NCBI GenBank assembly: GCA_020624805.1
Contig: JAHKVW010000010.1
Coordinates: 1-39,964, forward strand
DNA: 39,964 nt
Direction of reading: 5' to 3'
Source of the DNA: a bacterium
GTDB lineage: Bacteria > Bacillota > Clostridia > Oscillospirales > Acutalibacteraceae
Both the position numbers and the translations under genes were made by a program. Below, piece after piece: positions 32,901 to 39,964 of this stretch; position 1 is the stretch's first letter; every line of letters starts with the position of its first letter. The notes beneath the pieces were generated by a model. That model searched no databases. It was not told where the DNA came from and saw only the letters and a program-made list of their open reading frames with translations.

Positions 32901-35900
32901 GCTACGGTGATAACGGTGTTATCCGCCGCCAGCGCGTTCTGTATTCTTTGTCGGATCTCGGGAGAGATTTGCAGTTCTTCATCATCCGCGGGAGGCGGTA
33001 GGACGACCGAGCTCCTGCCGTCGTGCTTTTGCGGGATAACGACTCTTTCGCCGCCGCCTTCTATGATCCAGCCCGCAGCGGCAAAGCCCTCGGGCTCCTC
33101 CTCGGTCAGTGTCACCGAGCCGTTGATGGGCAGATTAGAGGCGTTGATCTCCCATTGCTCGTCTTTTTTGAGCGTTTTCTGTCCGCTGCCGCCGTTGCCG
33201 GAGTAGCGCAAGGTGACCTCGTCGGGTTCGGTGGCGGGATCGGTGCCGTCCGGCCATATCTTCTTGAGCTTTACGGTCTTGACCTGCTTGTTATACAGCT
33301 TGACTACGGCGTGTTCCCCTGCCATGATATCGTGGTAAGCATTGTCTTCGTCCTCGGTCAGATCCAGAACGCCGCTGCCTTCGCCGACGTTTTCATCCTC
33401 GGGAAGATCGTACTCGTCATTATCGTCATCGTCATCGTCTTCGGGAGGGACGGCGCTGCTGAACGTCCAGCTTTCGGGCGCGAAGCCGACCACCTCTTGC
33501 TCGCCGAAGATCAGCTTGTGATGACCGTATACGGCGGGGATCTGCGCTTTCCATTCGTTCTCTTCATCGAGCGTGACGACGTTGTCCCAGTCTATCTCCG
33601 TTTCGGCTCCGTCATCACGCCAGATCGAGGCGTATTCAACGGTCACCTCGTCGGGGTGCTCCGCATTATCCGGCCAGATCTTCTCGATGGTGATCGTGGA
33701 GCGGTAATGGCAATCCTGACATTCGCCGTTTTTCTCGTAGCGGTGAGGCTGTAAGCCTTCCTCCGCCAAAAAGCAGTAGGGGCAGCGTCCTGTATGTCCG
33801 TTAAAGCCTTGCGATACATACTCGGCGCCGGGGTGATCACAGGGTTCGATCTTTGCCCAGCCATTATCACGGCAGGCGGAATCACGGTTATTGGCCTGCT
33901 GTAACACGGCTGAGTTCATGTTTTCGCCCGCATAGACTTTGGCGGTATGATAGAGTGCAAGATATCCGTTTGTATCATTGTCGCCGCCGTGACCGATCGC
34001 CTGTCCGCCGTTAGAGCTGCATGCTGTTACGGTGCCTTTATTGATCTTGACGATACCGCCGTTGCCCTGATATCCGCTGCCGATACCGGCGCCGTAGACA
34101 CTGGATGCATTTACGGTTCCGCCGTTTATGGTGATCTCTCCTACCTGAGCGTAGCCGTCTCCGCTGCCGATACCGGCGCCGCCGTAAGTACCGATAAGAA
34201 ACGTAGAGTTTCCGTTTGCGCTTGCGTTGACTTCTCCGCCGTTGATAATGATGGTACCGTTATAACCGTTGTAGCCGGCGCCGATACCCGCGCCGCCGGG
34301 TTCTCCGAGCGACGGAGGATAATAGCCGCTTTCCGCAAACACATTACCGCCGTAGATCACGATCGCGCCGACAGAGCCGTCTGCCTTGGCGCCATTGCCG
34401 ATACCCGCGCCGTCCCAATCTGAGGTGGCGTGCACTTCTCCTCCGAAGATCAAAATGCCGTCCATACTGCTCGCCTGTCCGCCGTTTCCGCCGCCGATAC
34501 CGGCGCCGTGGCCGGTGGCAATTGCATGGATCGTGCCGGAGTATACTTTGACGGACGCCGGAGAACCGCCTTCTCCGCCTCCGATGCCGGCGCCGTGATC
34601 GCCGGCGGAGTACGCATTGATATGACCGCCGTGGATATTGATATGACCGGTATCGCCGCTTATTCCGCCGATTGCCGCGGCGTTTCCGGATCTATGAGCA
34701 GTCAGCGTACCGCTGCCGTCGTGCTGGTCATAAAAATTCAGCGTAAAACCCGTCGGCAGATCGATGCCGTCACATTCGAGCGTCGCTCCGTCGCACAGGA
34801 TAATGTTGACTGCTTCTCCGTTAGCGCTGATAATGGACAGGCTGCCGTAGATTCTTTGGCTGCCGCTGACTACGTAGGTTTTACCCGCTTCAAGGATGTT
34901 GTTCTGGATACCGGCAATATCGATCGCGTCGTCGGGGATCGTTCTTTGCGTTTCTACGACCTTTTCACCGTCCCAATGGCGTTCGATATAGGTCTCTTTG
35001 GTCGTCGCGAAAATCACGACGTTATCGGCAGGCATGACAAATGTCTTGTCCTCACTGAGCGGAACGCGGTTTTCGTGGCTGTCCTCGACCCAAACCTCTT
35101 CGATGACAAAATTATTGTTATCAATGAGGTTCAGGGCGACGGTTTCTCCCGCCATCGCGTAGCGGCGATCCGGGATCACAAAGTCCAGTGCCGATTCATT
35201 GACACGCACCGTATACAGCGCGCTGACAGTGAGCTTGAGCTTGACGTTTGACGCGGGCATATCAAAGTTCGCATGGATCGAGTGATACCCGTCATATACG
35301 TCGACAGGGAAATCACGCGCCTGCTGCTGACCGTTTTCGTCGGTGTACTCCATACGGACGCCCGAATAGCACAGGACGCCGCCGTCGGCATAAACAGTAC
35401 AGTAAACGTCGACAGTATTTGCCGCACGGGTCGTCGTCGGCATATCGCTTATATTGCCGTCGATCCCGAGATACGGATCTTTGAGGAACCGATCCGCCAG
35501 CTCCTCCATGGCGGGATCGCTGTATACCAACTCATAGGTGATGTCATAGTCGCGATACTCAAAGAAGCAGGTGACGGTGACATCCTCCCGCGGCATGATG
35601 AAGGTGTATTGCTCCGCGTGATCGTTTTCCTCTAATGAAGGGGTGAGAGGCAGATAGACCCTTTGACCGGCATCGCCGACATAGCTCGCGCGCAGCTTGT
35701 AGATGTCCGGATCATCGCCGTTTGAATGCAGAAATTGTGTGCCGGGTTCCCAATCGATATTCACATGGACGGTATCGCCCTCTAAGTACTGATGCGATAC
35801 GTCTCCGCCGTCGAGGGTGACGGTATTCCCGGGTTCACCGTGATTCGGATCGATGGTGGCGGTGAATGGTCGGTTAGGATCGTACAGCTCGATATTTGCT

Positions 35901-36265
35901 TTGATTTCGATCCTCCGTATACCGGAGTTTGGTCCTTCGGGAATGTCGAAATAATAGTAGTAGCTCTCTTGATGGACCTCGATCGCCGCGCCGTTCTGGA
36001 TGCGCACATCCCATCCGACAAACTCATAGCCGTCTTCGGCGTGTACGGAAAGCATGATCCTTGTGCCGCCGTTAAACTCACGCTCGCTCCAATCTCCGTA
36101 GTTTTCCGTTTGGATGGTGCCGATCCGTTCTCCCTGTTCATCCTCGGGCTGATAGATCACAAGATAATTACTCGCCGCCGACACATTGAACGGAGCCGCC
36201 GTAAAAACGGTGAGCAATATCGCAAGAATCAGAATGAAGCTGAGCTGCTTTTGATATCGTTTCAT
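29951..36265 (-). CDS. Giant secreted surface repeat protein (2104 residues)
   Basis: A Sec signal peptide (residues 1-31, ending FNVSAA) and no LPxTG, dockerin or transmembrane C-terminus. Residues 32 to about 440 are beta repeats with MPAxxV-type strands like divergent InlB B-repeats. Residues about 550-770 are seven GAGIGxG...GGxVxA repeats likely to form a beta-helix. Residues about 808-852 have a Cys4 ribbon (CPYC, CQDC). Residues about 850-1640 have several Cna-B-like domains, some with a lead KxW (KIWPDN, KIWPDG, KYWKGD). Residues about 1648-1722 are a PTQ tandem tract (31099-31320). The ending (about 380 residues) is unassigned. GGGAGG is 6 bases before the ATG. An adhesin or matrix role is likely; how it stays on the cell is not clear. 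Confidence 0.85.
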   Translation of the reverse strand: MKRYQKQLSFILILAILLTVFTAAPFNVSAASNYLVIYQPEDEQGERIGTIQTENYGDWSEREFNGGTRIMLSVHAEDGYEFVGWDVRIQNGAAIEVHQESYYYYFDIPEGPNSGIRRIEIKANIELYDPNRPFTATIDPNHGEPGNTVTLDGGDVSHQYLEGDTVHVNIDWEPGTQFLHSNGDDPDIYKLRASYVGDAGQRVYLPLTPSLEENDHAEQYTFIMPREDVTVTCFFEYRDYDITYELVYSDPAMEELADRFLKDPYLGIDGNISDMPTTTRAANTVDVYCTVYADGGVLCYSGVRMEYTDENGQQQARDFPVDVYDGYHSIHANFDMPASNVKLKLTVSALYTVRVNESALDFVIPDRRYAMAGETVALNLIDNNNFVIEEVWVEDSHENRVPLSEDKTFVMPADNVVIFATTKETYIERHWDGEKVVETQRTIPDDAIDIAGIQNNILEAGKTYVVSGSQRIYGSLSIISANGEAVNIILCDGATLECDGIDLPTGFTLNFYDQHDGSGTLTAHRSGNAAAIGGISGDTGHINIHGGHINAYSAGDHGAGIGGGEGGSPASVKVYSGTIHAIATGHGAGIGGGNGGQASSMDGILIFGGEVHATSDWDGAGIGNGAKADGSVGAIVIYGGNVFAESGYYPPSLGEPGGAGIGAGYNGYNGTIIINGGEVNASANGNSTFLIGTYGGAGIGSGDGYAQVGEITINGGTVNASSVYGAGIGSGYQGNGGIVKINKGTVTACSSNGGQAIGHGGDNDTNGYLALYHTAKVYAGENMNSAVLQQANNRDSACRDNGWAKIEPCDHPGAEYVSQGFNGHTGRCPYCFLAEEGLQPHRYEKNGECQDCHYRSTITIEKIWPDNAEHPDEVTVEYASIWRDDGAETEIDWDNVVTLDEENEWKAQIPAVYGHHKLIFGEQEVVGFAPESWTFSSAVPPEDDDDDDNDEYDLPEDENVGEGSGVLDLTEDEDNAYHDIMAGEHAVVKLYNKQVKTVKLKKIWPDGTDPATEPDEVTLRYSGNGGSGQKTLKKDEQWEINASNLPINGSVTLTEEEPEGFAAAGWIIEGGGERVVIPQKHDGRSSVVLPPPADDEELQISPEIRQRIQNALAADNTVITVANTRKVTYSAKKEWEIDFADKDRPNEISVVLQRRENWRTWKSLEVLTLNEANNWSGEFQPVPEELLDEEPRFEVFGYTDFDYRIRELGPKKNENDPDPDPNDEDFQQKVKQRLVYNKWDLDKDILANAIVAATNPDTYWRWEPNPEWVKDLVKSTVLLPASVRFEIEQYNDGVKDVKKHTTKYMVDYSHDSDTHKTTITNTAAMDISAYKRWINFKSAEESEDGKDEKPEYVWLMLESKVQQDYADRLGEGAINIYTPVLSGILGDFTAADIPGADQVTKAVKDGIKSTIPVPIADDVISGIVVEEVKKYVKTGLCIAKVDGKKHDSPLLKWSTKFTVKKYGMGELKLPMDFASTELVTGLMEMCIDAIIKAAYPESNIHIPVMYHPIDGYWSITGYALPIFRDYELTSNIINIKFHLGDSNHGEVVGGTKYWKGDKEEDRPESIKIHVYYKDDSGAEKEVKNSPVTVKKGEDTNEENGWVWSLEIEKDSADAGKEYYIREDVPAGYTATYTGNHNWDVVNTKTESSTEPTQPTQPTQPTQPTDPTQPTKPTQPTDPTQPTQPTQPTQPTQPTQPTQPTQPTQPTQPTQPTQPTQPTEPTQPVTGSYRFTHTDRYGDLRTKTVEVTLNDKEIAGYSGNNNQPGVPTYLWTAEAQKLFDKNPLVKAALAVTDNDDDQQDVSVYKNTVEWDLVKTSAADAGNMTPDPSGRSLTVTAKTKPYTFTFNYYFVKDGSKEFRGTRKEIAYGKPVTFEPKFSDPDKYVYIDDTIPEDNFCYWSADEEGLIPITTNRTFGMLMRGKWIDQSETDRVVNVYAQYENHLTEDWKPLVEESTFTHMISDQNDWVYLDYMVNYLSKDGKIVQDMVAEGDQNIRYGLVAVKHPDGTDDPDRDRMINIAKSMIQNDMSSGYIDAGKQSAAYRFEYGKPEDTTKPISNYNRVLYTLRSDTALAENNRFSVIAYITVDGQNYFYSEVNNDINVHELLKE
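31099..31320. repeat. 9-bp tandem repeats coding for PTQ
   Basis: About 24 units of 9 bp, reading GTCGGTTGA or GTCGGCTGT on the plus strand, give Pro-Thr-Gln (some PTD, PTE, PTK) in the giant protein. The tract is a hinge or stalk and likely to vary in length between strains by slippage. Confidence 0.9.
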
Positions 36266-36348
36266 ATAAACCTCCCGATTTCGATTTGGTATGGAACGCT
36301 GTGTTGACAGACGTTGTCAGAAAAGCATATATATATTTAATCAGAATA

Positions 36349-36377
36349 ATTATACTACATCAGCTTGGATAAGTCTA
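36349..36377 (-). promoter_or_regulatory. Probable promoter of the giant surface protein gene
   Basis: On the minus strand: TAGACT (36377-36372), a 17-bp spacer, then TATAAT (36354-36349). The leader contains an inverted repeat TGACA-N5-TGTCA (36305-36319) before the ribosome site. Confidence 0.55.
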
Positions 36378-36410
36378 TATTATTTGAGCGATTTTTGCGT
36401 TTTTTCGCAA

Positions 36411-36444
36411 GAAAAAACCCCTGTCCCAAAACGGAACAGGGGTT
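36411..36444 (-). terminator. Intrinsic terminator after the aquaporin gene
   Basis: On the minus strand AACCCCTGTTCC pairs with GGGACAGGGGTT (one mismatch) and is followed by a T-run (36411-36417 in the complement). Confidence 0.85.
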
Positions 36445-36495
36445 CGTATGATTGTCTATTGTTGCCGTGGCAATCTCAACCGATTGAATAACCGA

Positions 36496-37170
36496 TTATT
36501 CAGCGTCCTTGCTCTTGATCAGCGCCTTGAATACGAGTGCCGCCAGCGCGCCGCCTACCAGCGGAGCAACCAAGAATACCCAGTAGCATGCCAGCGCGTC
36601 GCCGCCCTTGAAGATCGCGGGACCAAAGGAGCGAGCGGGGTTGACAGAGGTGCCGGTGAAGTAGATGCCGAAGATGTGAACCAGCGTCAGGGTGAAGCCG
36701 ATGACCAGACCCGCGAATTTCTCATACTTCTTCTTGGAAGTGACGCTCAGGATGACCAGAACGAATACGAAGGTCAGGATGCACTCGATGACAAGCGACT
36801 TGAGGATGTTGTTGTCGAACAGACCGTTCGCGCCAAGGCTGGTGTCAAAGCCGACCAGCGCGCCCAGTACAGCCGCGCCCGCGGTAGCGCCCGCGAACTG
36901 CGCGATGATGTAGATGAAGAATTCGGATACGGTCATGCCGCCGGTCAGCAGAACGCCGATGGATACCGCCGGGTTGATGTGACAACCGGAGACGTTGCCG
37001 ATGGAATACGCCATCGCGACGATGACCAGTCCGAACGCCAGCGCTGTGAGGATGTACGCGCCGTTAGGCTCAGCGCCGTTGCATCCTACGACCGTAGCGG
37101 TACCGCACGCGAACAGTACCAGCACGAAGGTGCCGATGAATTCCGCACAGAATTTTTTGATGTTGTCCAT
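36496..37170 (-). CDS. Aquaporin (MIP family, AqpZ-like)
   Basis: A 224-residue channel with six membrane helices and two half-helices. Both NPA boxes are intact: SGCHINPAVSIGV and SVNPARSFGPAI. The Ser after NPAR rather than Asp favours a water channel over the glycerol facilitator. The ATG at 37170 (MDNIKKFCAEFIGTFVLVLF) has AAAGGAGA upstream; the longer in-frame form reaches into the promoter and is rejected. It stands alone between its own promoter and terminator. Confidence 0.93.
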   Translation of the reverse strand: MDNIKKFCAEFIGTFVLVLFACGTATVVGCNGAEPNGAYILTALAFGLVIVAMAYSIGNVSGCHINPAVSIGVLLTGGMTVSEFFIYIIAQFAGATAGAAVLGALVGFDTSLGANGLFDNNILKSLVIECILTFVFVLVILSVTSKKKYEKFAGLVIGFTLTLVHIFGIYFTGTSVNPARSFGPAIFKGGDALACYWVFLVAPLVGGALAALVFKALIKSKDAE

Positions 37171-37255
37171 GTGATTCTCTCCTTTAATGAATTTTTCCGA
37201 ATGGCATATGGAGCTTTTACTGTCGCCCCTGCCACTGTCAATATCATACCAAAGG

Positions 37256-37284
37256 ATTTTACCGATTGCAATAAAAATTGTCAA
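37256..37284 (-). promoter_or_regulatory. Sigma-A type promoter of the aquaporin gene
   Basis: On the minus strand: TTGACA (37284-37279), a 17-bp spacer, then TAAAAT (37261-37256). A second overlapping pair, TTGCAA and TATGAT, also 17 bp apart, lies just downstream. Confidence 0.7.
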
Positions 37285-37348
37285 TTATTACAAAATTTTA
37301 ATCGATTATCAGAACGCTGTCAAAAATAGCGAAAATTTCGAATCATTT

Positions 37349-37377
37349 GTAGGGGGCGACATTCATGACGCCCCGCA
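37349..37377. repeat. GTAGGGGGCG hairpin module
   Basis: GTAGGGGGCG (37349-37358) followed after ACATTCATGA by CGCCCC. It belongs to the GTAGGG hairpin family. Confidence 0.5.
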
Positions 37378-37425
37378 CACTTCCGATCGATTTCATCCGC
37401 AAGCAAAGCAGATGAAACGTTTGCT

Positions 37426-37634
37426 GTAGGGGAGGGTCTTAACCCTCCCGCAACTTATCCAATATATCCCACCTAAATGCGGAGCAAATCTATTTTTCCG
37501 TAGGGACGGTCATCGGACACGGTGTCCCCATCCGCAGAATGACGGACGTTTGTGCTATCGGGAACGGCAGATAGGAAACAAAAGGTTATGCCATGCGGTA
37601 CGTCGGACACGCGTGTCCAAGCGCTGTACCCTAC
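37426..37634. repeat. Composite hairpin element, copy C
   Basis: This copy is 209 bp. First module GTAGGGGAGGG...CCCTCCC (37426-37449), second GTAGGGACGG (from 37500) with a GGACACGGTGTCC insert, then GAATGACGG, AGATAGGA and CATGCGG. The last hairpin carries the palindrome GGACACGCGTGTCC and ends CCCTAC (37629-37634). Confidence 0.75.
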
Positions 37635-37743
37635 AACACACTCGCCTCGCCTCAACGCATATTACATCTTGACCAACACCCTGCCGCGGGAGCAGCGCAG
37701 TGGCGCTTAGCCAATCGCTGTGCTCTTGGAGCGCTGTTGCATG

Positions 37744-37796
37744 GGAGTTGTATGCCAAATCACAGATTTGGACAACTCCTCAAGCCGCTCCCCTAC
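37744..37796. repeat. Bulged hairpin GGAGTTGT / ACAACTCC ending in CCCTAC
   Basis: GGAGTTGT (37744-37751) with CCAAATC pairs with GATTTGG and ACAACTCC (to 37779), an ATG bulge on one side. CTCCCCTAC closes the block at 37796 in the reverse sense of the other GTAGGG starts. A further GGGAGC at 37688 may be the outer left arm. Confidence 0.45.
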
Positions 37797-37817
37797 AAAA
37801 TCACTGCAACGTTTACT

Positions 37818-37998
37818 GTAGGGGAGGGTCTTGACCCTCCCGTAACCTATCTATTCAATGTCTCCTACCGCAAAGCATATATCTGTTTCCGTAGGGATGA
37901 CCATCGGTCATCCGCAGAATGACGGGCGTCTCGTATATCGAAAGCGTGAGATAGGGGAGAAACATTCTGCCATGCGGACGAGCAATGCTCGTCCCTAC
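37818..37998. repeat. Composite hairpin element, copy D
   Basis: This copy is 181 bp. Modules are GTAGGGGAGGG...CCCTCCC (from 37818), GTAGGGATGACC...GGTCATCC (from 37891), GAATGACGG, ATCGAAAGC, AGATAGG, then CATGCGGACGAGC...GCTCGTCC and CCCTAC (37993-37998). The last hairpin matches that of copy A, but the second differs. Confidence 0.75.
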
Positions 37999-38050
37999 GA
38001 AAACGTTTGTTATTATTGCAAACATGGTTCATATCCCAACCGATAACCCC

Positions 38051-38629
38051 TTATACCGTGATCACGCCCGTATAGCCGAAGAGGATCCCTGCCGCGGCGG
38101 ACAGGACGATGATCAAAATCGGATTGAGCTTTTTGTACAGCAGCAGGAACAGCGCGATGGCGAAAATGCCGAGGCTCACATAGAAATTCGCCGATCGCAG
38201 TACCGCCAAATTAATTCCTTCAAAGAAAAATATCTCTCTTCCGACACGCAGTACCGTCGCGGCGATCAGCCCGACCACCGTGGCTTTCAGCCCCAGCATC
38301 GCGCCCTGCACGATGATGTTTTCCTTGATCTTCGCGTATACCTTCGCGATCAGCAGGATGATGAGAAACGGCGGCAGCACCAGCCCCAGGGTCGCCACGA
38401 TCGCGCCGAGGATGCCGCCGACCTCGCTGCCGATGTAGGTGGAGATATTAACGGCGAACGCGCCGGGGGTGCTCTCCGAGATCGCGATGAAGTCCACCAG
38501 CTCCGTGGTCGTCATCCAGTCGTGACGGAGCACGGTCTCTTCGATGAAGGGGATCATCGCGTAGCCGCCGCCGAAGGTCAGCGCGCCCATCTTGAAGAAT
38601 TCGAGGAACAGCAGGAGATAGACGTTCAT
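38051..38629 (-). CDS. Chromate transporter subunit, short CHR family (second of pair)
   Basis: A 192-residue membrane protein of the single-domain CHR family. It starts FLEFFKMGALTFGGGYAMIP, the family signature with FGGGYAMI, followed by ISESTPGAFAVNISTYIG (the TPGP-like loop), LILLIAKVY and later helices. Paired single-domain CHR proteins work as heterodimers; chromate export is known for some, but the physiological substrate here is unknown. Its ATG overlaps the partner's stop by 4 bases (38626-38629). Confidence 0.88.
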   Translation of the reverse strand: MNVYLLLFLEFFKMGALTFGGGYAMIPFIEETVLRHDWMTTTELVDFIAISESTPGAFAVNISTYIGSEVGGILGAIVATLGLVLPPFLIILLIAKVYAKIKENIIVQGAMLGLKATVVGLIAATVLRVGREIFFFEGINLAVLRSANFYVSLGIFAIALFLLLYKKLNPILIIVLSAAAGILFGYTGVITV

Positions 38630-39189
38630 AGCTTCTTACCTGCCTTTCGCGCGATCAGCGTCGCCGCGATCCCGATGACCGCCGCGGAAACGATCACGAT
38701 GAGGACGTTTGCCGAAAAGAACGCCACCGCCGCAAAGGACGCCGCCATGATGAGGTAGGCGACGATATTCTTCGGGCACTTCTTGAACATGGACACGACC
38801 GCCTTGACCAGCAGTGCCAGCACACCCGCGCGGATGCCGAAGAAGGCGTATTTGATGATCTCGAGCTGCTCGAACCGACGCAGAAACAGCGAGATGATAT
38901 AGATGATGACAAAGCTCGGCAGCACCACGCCGAAGGTCGCGCAGAACGCGCCGAAAACACCGCCGATCTGATAGCCGATGAAGGTGGCGGCACAGATGGC
39001 GATGGGCCCGGGGGTGGTCTCGGAGATCGCGACGACCTCAAGCAGATCATCGCCGCTGATCCATCCTTTTTTGACCGATATTTCATTTTCGATGATCGGG
39101 ATCATTGCGTAGCCGCCTCCGAAGGTGACCACACCGATCTTCATAAAGGTAAGAAAAAGCTGTAGGTAAAGTTTAAAATTTCTTTTCAT
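38626..39189 (-). CDS. Chromate transporter subunit, short CHR family (first of pair)
   Basis: A 187-residue partner with the same layout: LTFMKIGVVTFGGGYAMIPI, then ISETTPGPIAICAATFIGY and LPSFVIIYIISLFL. The start at 39189 is fixed by the need for the first helix, yet no Shine-Dalgarno sequence lies at the usual distance: the bases just before it are part of a short AT-rich stretch, and a GTAGGGGAGGG hairpin begins 13 bases upstream. No clear promoter is visible either, so expression may be low or use an upstream transcript. Confidence 0.88.
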   Translation of the reverse strand: MKRNFKLYLQLFLTFMKIGVVTFGGGYAMIPIIENEISVKKGWISGDDLLEVVAISETTPGPIAICAATFIGYQIGGVFGAFCATFGVVLPSFVIIYIISLFLRRFEQLEIIKYAFFGIRAGVLALLVKAVVSMFKKCPKNIVAYLIMAASFAAVAFFSANVLIVIVSAAVIGIAATLIARKAGKKL

Positions 39190-39201
39190 AATAAAGCATA
39201 G

Positions 39202-39226
39202 TGTAGGGGAGGGTCTTTACCCTCCC
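39202..39226. repeat. GTAGGGGAGGG hairpin at the 5' end of the CHR operon
   Basis: GGGAGGGT pairs with ACCCTCCC around CTTT. The element starts 13 bases from the CHR start codon on the minus strand. Confidence 0.65.
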
Positions 39227-39277
39227 GAAACGTTTGTTGAGATGACATCAAAACGCGAAGCGGATGAAGCGTTTACT

Positions 39278-39301
39278 GTAGGGGAGGGGCTTGCTCCTCC
39301 C
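39278..39301. repeat. GTAGGGGAGGGG hairpin module
   Basis: GTAGGGGAGGGGCTTGCTCC followed by TCCC. Same wording as the first module of copies A and B. Confidence 0.65.
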
Positions 39302-39371
39302 GTTCGCGAAGCGATTGTCGCAGTTCCTTTGTGTTTTCCGTATTGCTGAAGCAGCGGTTGAATGATCGAGG

Positions 39372-39393
39372 TTGAAAATCATATGATTTTCAA
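39372..39393. repeat. Perfect 22-bp palindrome
   Basis: TTGAAAATC, then ATAT, then GATTTTCAA: a fully self-complementary 22-bp sequence between two GTAGGG-type hairpins. It could be a protein site or a small hairpin. Confidence 0.6.
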
Positions 39394-39394
39394 T

Positions 39395-39419
39395 CGGGAG
39401 GGTCAAGACCCTCCCCTAC
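39395..39419. repeat. GTAGGGGAGGG hairpin in reverse orientation
   Basis: CGGGAGGGTC...GACCCTCCC then CTACA: the reverse complement of the module at 39202. Confidence 0.65.
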
Positions 39420-39420
39420 A

Positions 39421-39474
39421 AATCGGGTGCGGGTGTCCCGCCATTCACCGTTCACCATTCACCATTCACCGCGC
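39421..39474. repeat. Shared 22-bp block followed by CATTCACC tandem repeats
   Basis: The block 39421-39442 (starting AATCGGGTGCGG, ending CCCGCC) is identical to 22196-22217. It is followed by repeats of CATTCACC and one CGTTCACC. At 22218 the same block is instead followed by the ACTGAAA type repeats. Confidence 0.65.
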
Positions 39475-39484
39475 CATCGGCGCA

Positions 39485-39667
39485 CTAATTCTGCTTCTCC
39501 ACGATCTTATAATCATCGGAAAAGCGGAAATACGGACAGCTCGAATCACTGCCGCTCATGAAGCGCGCCAGATCGTCCTCGTCGAGGTTGACCTCGCATT
39601 CATAGTCGTCGAACGCCTCGTTGTAGTTATAGTATGCGCAGAATTCACAGCTGCTTTTTCCTGCCAT
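39485..39667 (-). CDS. DUF6472 family small cysteine-rich protein
   Basis: A 60-residue acidic protein that starts MAGKSSCEFCAYYNYNE. It has CEFC, a YECEVNLDEDDLARF segment and CPYFRFSDDYKIV, which is the DUF6472 pattern common in Oscillospiraceae. The four cysteines suggest a small zinc site; the function is unknown. The start at 39667 is chosen because AAAGGGTG lies upstream on the minus strand. The longer form starting at 39724 begins inside the promoter. Confidence 0.82.
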   Translation of the reverse strand: MAGKSSCEFCAYYNYNEAFDDYECEVNLDEDDLARFMSGSDSSCPYFRFSDDYKIVEKQN

Positions 39668-39695
39668 AGAATCACACCCTTTGTTTTGTAAAAAC

Positions 39696-39724
39696 AGTAT
39701 AACAAAATCGAAAATATTTTTCAA
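39696..39724 (-). promoter_or_regulatory. Sigma-A type promoter of the DUF6472 gene
   Basis: On the minus strand: TTGAAA (39724-39719), a 17-bp spacer, then TATACT (39701-39696). Confidence 0.7.
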
Positions 39725-39731
39725 TATCTTG

Positions 39732-39760
39732 TTGCAATTTCACGAGAATTCCTATATACT
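39732..39760 (+). promoter_or_regulatory. Sigma-A type promoter near the right end
   Basis: TTGCAA (39732-39737), a 17-bp spacer, then TATACT (39755-39760), divergent from the DUF6472 promoter. It points at a short 33-codon ORF. Confidence 0.5.
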
Positions 39761-39810
39761 TATTGTAACTATTATGTCAGGAGTCTTGCAAATAAAAGTC
39801 AAGCCCTAAA

Positions 39811-39912
39811 ATGAAAAAAGATGAGATTATTTGGGCATACCCAAAGCAAGGCATAGCAAACAAGCCAAAGAACGATGTTTTTCAGCTTGAAGTAAATATA
39901 TTTATTTGTTGA
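39811..39912 (+). pseudogene. Possible truncated or very short ORF
   Basis: A 33-residue ORF starting MKKDEIIWAYPKQGIANKP, then KNDVFQLEVNIFIC. KPKNDV is a motif seen at the start of PD-(D/E)XK (Rpn-type) nucleases, so this may be the remnant of such a gene. It has a promoter but no clear ribosome site, and could be meaningless. Confidence 0.25.
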
Positions 39913-39919
39913 CAAGGGG

Positions 39920-39964
39920 TTAGTCGTTCAGACACTCCTTGACGCGAGCGTAGTAAATGCGAAG
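39920..39964 (-). CDS. Possible C-terminus of a gene entering from the right
   Basis: On the minus strand the frame from the window edge reads LRIYYARVKECLND and stops at 39920. Only 14 codons are visible, so the gene cannot be named, and the frame may be chance. Confidence 0.3.
   Translation of the reverse strand, partial: LRIYYARVKECLND

Larger units (their letters stand above)
37171..38050. other. Repeat-filled 880-base intergenic region
   Basis: Between the aquaporin start and the chromate transporter end. It holds the aquaporin promoter (37256-37284), a small GTAGGGGGCG hairpin (37349-37377), composite elements C (37426-37634) and D (37818-37998), and a hairpin-rich 160-base spacer between them. 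Open frames here are made only of repeat sequence, lack good ribosome sites and are not reported as genes. Confidence 0.75.

Noticed and set aside
37593..38046. Several ORFs of 60-110 codons in the aquaporin-CHR gap
   Set aside because: They consist of hairpin repeat sequence, appear on both strands and have no good ribosome sites or domains.

Overview
The window looks like chromosome from a spore-forming, Gram-positive gut Clostridium, most likely a Ruminococcus-like member of the Oscillospiraceae. Three things point there. The yabO-yabP-yabQ-divIC-S1 neighbourhood and a sigma-G gene are typical of endospore formers. Lipoproteins, a teichoic-acid type export operon and a CIRCE-controlled groESL operon are typical of low-GC-lineage Gram-positives, although this DNA is moderately GC-rich. 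Starch-binding (CBM26-like) modules on PT-rich linkers are typical of gut Ruminococcus. The species cannot be fixed from the sequence alone. I see no rRNA, tRNA, CRISPR array, transposase or prophage.

Layout. 1-2264: 3' part of a modular starch-binding surface protein. 2342-5637: rqcP, a GNAT acetyltransferase, yabP, yabQ, divIC, an S1-domain gene and long hpf. 5952-8435: a THUMP methyltransferase and an orphan ABC substrate-binding protein. 8518-10648: groES-groEL with CIRCE. 11023-16433 (minus): tagG-tagH-licD-tarI-tarJ, a cell-surface ribitol-phosphate polymer operon. 16501-21186: potABCD polyamine uptake. 21233-23752 (minus): a HAD phosphatase and two lipoprotein cyclophilins. 23914-27363: an S1-repeat protein, rmuC and sigG. 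27394-29747: a secreted helical protein divergent from a TetR regulator, with a pair of operator-like palindromes between them. 29782-36377 (minus): a 2104-residue secreted repeat protein and a 52-residue ORF behind it. 36411-39724: an aquaporin, a two-subunit chromate-type transporter and a DUF6472 protein.

Two things stand out. First, tarI and tarJ (CDP-ribitol synthesis) share an operon with a fused SDR-like/LicD-domain protein and an exporter, with no canonical Tag/Tar polymerase in sight. LicD is the family of the eukaryotic ribitol-phosphate transferases fukutin and FKRP, so this may be a bacterial LicD-type ribitol-phosphate transfer pathway. Second, the intergenic DNA is packed with short non-coding elements. 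One family is a composite of about 181-209 bp with a partly conserved skeleton carrying interchangeable hairpins bounded by GTAGGG and CCCTAC. Another has ends of 7-8 bp tandem repeats. Some copies overlap stop codons or fill operon spacers.

Promoters, start codons and terminators were read by eye. Functions come from recognised motifs and family knowledge; no database search was run.
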